Position numbers and translations under genes: made by a program. Below the pieces are notes generated by a model, which was not told where the DNA came from, made no database searches, and saw only the letters and a list, made by a program, of their open reading frames with translations. From NCBI GenBank assembly GCA_002409405.1, contig DHNG01000010.1, forward strand, positions 1-9,408: a stretch of DNA of 9,408 nucleotides, given 5' to 3'. Positions 7,547-9,408 of the stretch are shown piece after piece. Numbering within the stretch: position 1 is the first letter of the stretch; each line of letters starts with the position of its first letter. Source of the stretch: Flavobacteriales bacterium UBA5422 (lineage in GTDB: Bacteria > Bacteroidota > Bacteroidia > Flavobacteriales_D > Crocinitomicaceae).

Positions 7547-7557
7547 TGGATAATGAA

Positions 7558-8793
7558 TCAGTATTGAATCAGTTGGTCTACCTCATTGAAACTGGAAACA
7601 ACTTTGTCCCAATTAGGCGTATTTCCTTCGCGTACCAGTTGAATGGTTTGCAAACCTGCCGTTTTCGCCGCAATCAGTTCTTCCGTGATATCGGATAAGA
7701 ACAGGATATTCTCAGGATTCAGATGAAGCGATATTGCAATATGACGATAAGTCTCTACCTCGCGCTTTCCCCCTGTTGTTGTATCGAAATAATTGCTGAA
7801 GTACCGGGTAAGATCTCCTGCTTCAGAATAACCAAAAATCAGGTGTTGAGCTGCAATTGAACCGCTGGAAAAAACCCCTGCTTTTCGACCTTCTTCCGTC
7901 CATTTTTTTAACAATGGTGCAACATCTGCATACACATGGCCTTTCAATGCTCCGGATTTATATCCTTCATCCCAAATTACTCCCTGTAAGGCTTTTAACG
8001 GGGTAATTTTTTTATCTGCAAGGCTCCATGATTTGAGTTTTGCTATGATTTCATCCGTTGTTTCAATCTTCTCACCATCAAGTTCTTTTGCCAGTTGTTT
8101 CGTTTCCTCAAATGCGTTTTGTACAACCGGGATGTGTGTCAGTTCTTTTAATTGCTCAATGCGATCGTTGAAATAGGGAAACAAGGTTTCCGTTACAAAT
8201 GAAATTGAACTTGTTGTTCCTTCTATATCGGTAAGAATATACTTAACGTCATGTTTCAACGGAATCTTGAAATTGCTGTAATTCTGCTCAACTTTTGATT
8301 CCGTATAATGAGGAACCCAACCGCTCATGTCAATAAAAATACGAATCGCTTTTACGAATGGTCGGGAAGCTCCTGCATCAAACCAGTGTTTTGTTCCCGC
8401 AGGAACTGAGATCAAATCCCCGCGTTCACACAGCAGATTAAAAACCGGTTCTGTTTCCAGGTTGAACCAAAAAATACCTTGTCCGTCCACAAAAAAACGG
8501 ATTTCATCTTCTGTATGGATATGTTCGGAAAGAAACTTCGCACGAATGGCATCGTATCCTTCCATTCCCGGGCGCATATTGATTACGTCTGCAGTTTGGT
8601 ACCCACCTCGTTCCATGAATGGTCCCAGATCTTTGGCATATGCCTCCAGAATTTCTTCCTGTGTGGCATTGTCATCAAACGTTACGGCACAGTGCCATTG
8701 ATCAAAGTATAAATTTCGATCGTTGAAGAATTGACGAATTTCCTTGGGGTCTGTAATTGTAATGTTTTTGTCCGGAATTGATAGAATTGCCAT
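7558..8793 (-). CDS. mtnD-mtnC: Bifunctional acireductone dioxygenase / enolase-phosphatase (MtnD-MtnC fusion)
   Basis: A single uninterrupted 411-residue frame carries two methionine-salvage enzymes. Residues ~1-165 are acireductone dioxygenase (cupin), with metal ligands H91, H93, E97 (HIHTEDEIR) and H136 (PAGTKHW), the same set as the characterised Klebsiella enzyme. It oxidises acireductone to 2-keto-4-methylthiobutyrate and formate. Residues ~183-405 are a HAD-family enolase-phosphatase: motif I DIEGT with nucleophile D189, motif II SSGS (309-312), a Lys in GGKRE (K343) and an acidic motif LFLSDITEE (365-372). It enolises and dephosphorylates the diketopentyl phosphate to acireductone. 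Both catalytic sets look complete, and each half is near full length for its family. A linker of about 18 residues (165-182) joins them. The domain order is reversed relative to the reaction order (C then D). The start is ATG with an A-rich leader and no Shine-Dalgarno sequence. mtnB lies upstream and hemW follows after 11 bp. The function is well supported; channelling of the labile acireductone between domains is inference. Confidence 0.95.
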   Translation of the reverse strand: MAILSIPDKNITITDPKEIRQFFNDRNLYFDQWHCAVTFDDNATQEEILEAYAKDLGPFMERGGYQTADVINMRPGMEGYDAIRAKFLSEHIHTEDEIRFFVDGQGIFWFNLETEPVFNLLCERGDLISVPAGTKHWFDAGASRPFVKAIRIFIDMSGWVPHYTESKVEQNYSNFKIPLKHDVKYILTDIEGTTSSISFVTETLFPYFNDRIEQLKELTHIPVVQNAFEETKQLAKELDGEKIETTDEIIAKLKSWSLADKKITPLKALQGVIWDEGYKSGALKGHVYADVAPLLKKWTEEGRKAGVFSSGSIAAQHLIFGYSEAGDLTRYFSNYFDTTTGGKREVETYRHIAISLHLNPENILFLSDITEELIAAKTAGLQTIQLVREGNTPNWDKVVSSFNEVDQLIQY

Positions 8794-8815
8794 TTTGTAT
8801 TGTATTTAATGGATA

Positions 8816-8823
8816 CAAAAATA
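8816..8823 (-). promoter_or_regulatory. Candidate Bacteroidota -7 element TATTTTTG upstream of mtnDC
   Basis: On the minus strand TATTTTTG matches TAnnTTTG, the -7 consensus described for Bacteroidota sigma factor. It ends 22 bp before the mtnDC ATG, which would leave a short leader. No clear TTG -33 element is present 17-23 bp upstream, so the site is partial. If used, mtnDC-hemW could be transcribed independently of mtnB. Confidence 0.35.
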
Positions 8824-8873
8824 CGAAAAAGAGAAGTCTGTTGAGATGCAGAAGTGGAAGTTTGAACAAAAAA

Positions 8874-8896
8874 CAGTTGTAACAGTTTTATCAGTT
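8874..8896. repeat. Three 9-bp-period direct repeats (CAGTT) between mtnB and mtnDC
   Basis: CAGTT occurs at 8874, 8883 and 8892, exactly 9 bp apart, each followed by four variable bases. The array lies just past the mtnB stop and about 80-100 bp before the mtnDC start. The part at about 8869-8888 is also a near-palindrome (AAAAC..GTT/AAC..GTTTT) but leaves too short a loop for a convincing terminator. It could be a protein-binding site or chance in AT-rich DNA; the sequence alone does not decide. Confidence 0.3.
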
Positions 8897-8915
8897 TCTA
8901 AAATAGATACCGGAA

Positions 8916-9408
8916 TTACTTTAACAGCGAATTTCTGTAGTGAACTTCGGATAGATATTCAAGCGTTTCCAGGTGACGTTTAGCTTCAAATAAACCTGTT
9001 CCCCATGCATATGTCCCGTGTCTGCGCATAATAAAACTATGATGTCGGATTGCGGCTTGATTACTGCGCAAGGTCTGCGAAAAGTCGACCATATCCTGTG
9101 TGTTGTCAAAAACAGGAATATGAATAGTTGCTTCATGTGTCGTTTCTCCTGCAAATCCCTTTTGAACTTCATATCCTTCAAACGGAACCTGATCTTGGTA
9201 CATGTTAGACATCAAAACAGGGAATACAGAATGGCTATGCAGAATAACTCTGGTCTGCGGAAACAGTTCATACAGCACACAGTGAATCAATGTTTCTGCA
9301 GATGGTTTGACTCCTGCATATTCTCCGGTTGCATTTCCGTTTTTATCAACTGTGATAAAGTCTTCTGCTGAAAATTGAGATTTATCAACTCCGCTACGGG
9401 AAACCCAG
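8916..9408 (-). CDS. mtnB: Methylthioribulose-1-phosphate dehydratase MtnB, N-terminus cut by window edge
   Basis: The frame is open to the right edge (first whole codon 9405-9407) and gives 163 residues, so roughly the first 40 residues of a ~200-residue family are missing. MtnB is a cytoplasmic class II aldolase-fold, zinc-dependent enzyme that dehydrates 5-methylthioribulose-1-phosphate to the diketo phosphate in methionine salvage. Fragment residues 3-8 (SRSGVD) and 34-38 (KPSAE) fit the family. The metal ligands are visible as HSH at fragment residues 57-59 and as the His of RRHGTYAWG (residue 130), matching His115, His117 and His195 of human APIP as I recall them. E80 in EVQKG aligns with the catalytic Glu. 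A TTG at 9288-9290 could be taken for a start but lies inside the conserved domain and would cut off the substrate-binding part. The stop is TAA. The mtnD-mtnC fusion lies 122 bp downstream on the same strand, which strongly supports the assignment. Confidence 0.93.
   Translation of the reverse strand, partial: WVSRSGVDKSQFSAEDFITVDKNGNATGEYAGVKPSAETLIHCVLYELFPQTRVILHSHSVFPVLMSNMYQDQVPFEGYEVQKGFAGETTHEATIHIPVFDNTQDMVDFSQTLRSNQAAIRHHSFIMRRHGTYAWGTGLFEAKRHLETLEYLSEVHYRNSLLK

Noticed and set aside
8327..8712. Two plus-strand frames opposite mtnDC
   Set aside because: They are antisense shadows of the well-conserved acireductone dioxygenase domain and show no recognisable protein features.
8921..9181. 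Alternative minus-strand frame within mtnB
   Set aside because: The mtnB frame carries HSH and RRHG motifs and conserved residues throughout; this other frame does not.
9018..9371. Plus-strand frame opposite mtnB
   Set aside because: It overlaps the zinc-site region of mtnB on the other strand and has no family resemblance.

Overview
The window looks like chromosomal DNA of a member of the Bacteroidota, most likely in the Flavobacteriia/Crocinitomicaceae range. The evidence is indirect: AT-rich sequence, A-rich leaders without Shine-Dalgarno sequences in front of the main genes, two TATTTTTG elements that fit the Bacteroidota -7 consensus TAnnTTTG, and protein families common in that phylum. 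No rRNA, tRNA, transposase, phage gene or CRISPR array was seen. All seven genes lie on the minus strand, so transcription runs from the right edge to the left.

Right part (about 6416-9408): a methionine-salvage segment. The first gene, cut by the window edge, is mtnB (methylthioribulose-1-phosphate dehydratase). After 122 bp comes a single reading frame that fuses acireductone dioxygenase (MtnD, N-terminal) to enolase-phosphatase (MtnC, C-terminal). The two genes together supply three consecutive steps, methylthioribulose-1-P to diketopentyl-P to acireductone to ketomethylthiobutyrate. Only 11 bp further on lies hemW, a radical-SAM heme chaperone that probably shares the transcript.

Middle part (about 3461-6316): two genes for probably exported proteins of unknown physiological role. 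One is a CAP/SCP-domain protein with an unassigned helical N-terminal half. The other is a MuiA-family (DUF4140/DUF4139) protein. A strong intrinsic terminator with a GCAA tetraloop separates them.

Left part (about 574-3399): a small secreted or lipid-free periplasmic protein with a dense Cys/His cluster and MORN_2/YwqK-like repeats, then a multi-pass GT-C-like glycosyltransferase. A perfect 10-bp inverted repeat precedes the first and a good terminator lies between the two.

Left edge (1-573): no gene on the minus strand. It holds about three degenerate tandem copies of a 150-165 bp repeat that carries the motif CCTCTGCGGT, with a nested 31-bp duplication in the last copy.

The most distinctive features are the MtnD-MtnC fusion, the Cys/His-cluster protein and the degenerate repeat block. 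I did not find a clear multi-gene defence, secretion or mobile system. The middle and left genes show no obvious shared pathway.
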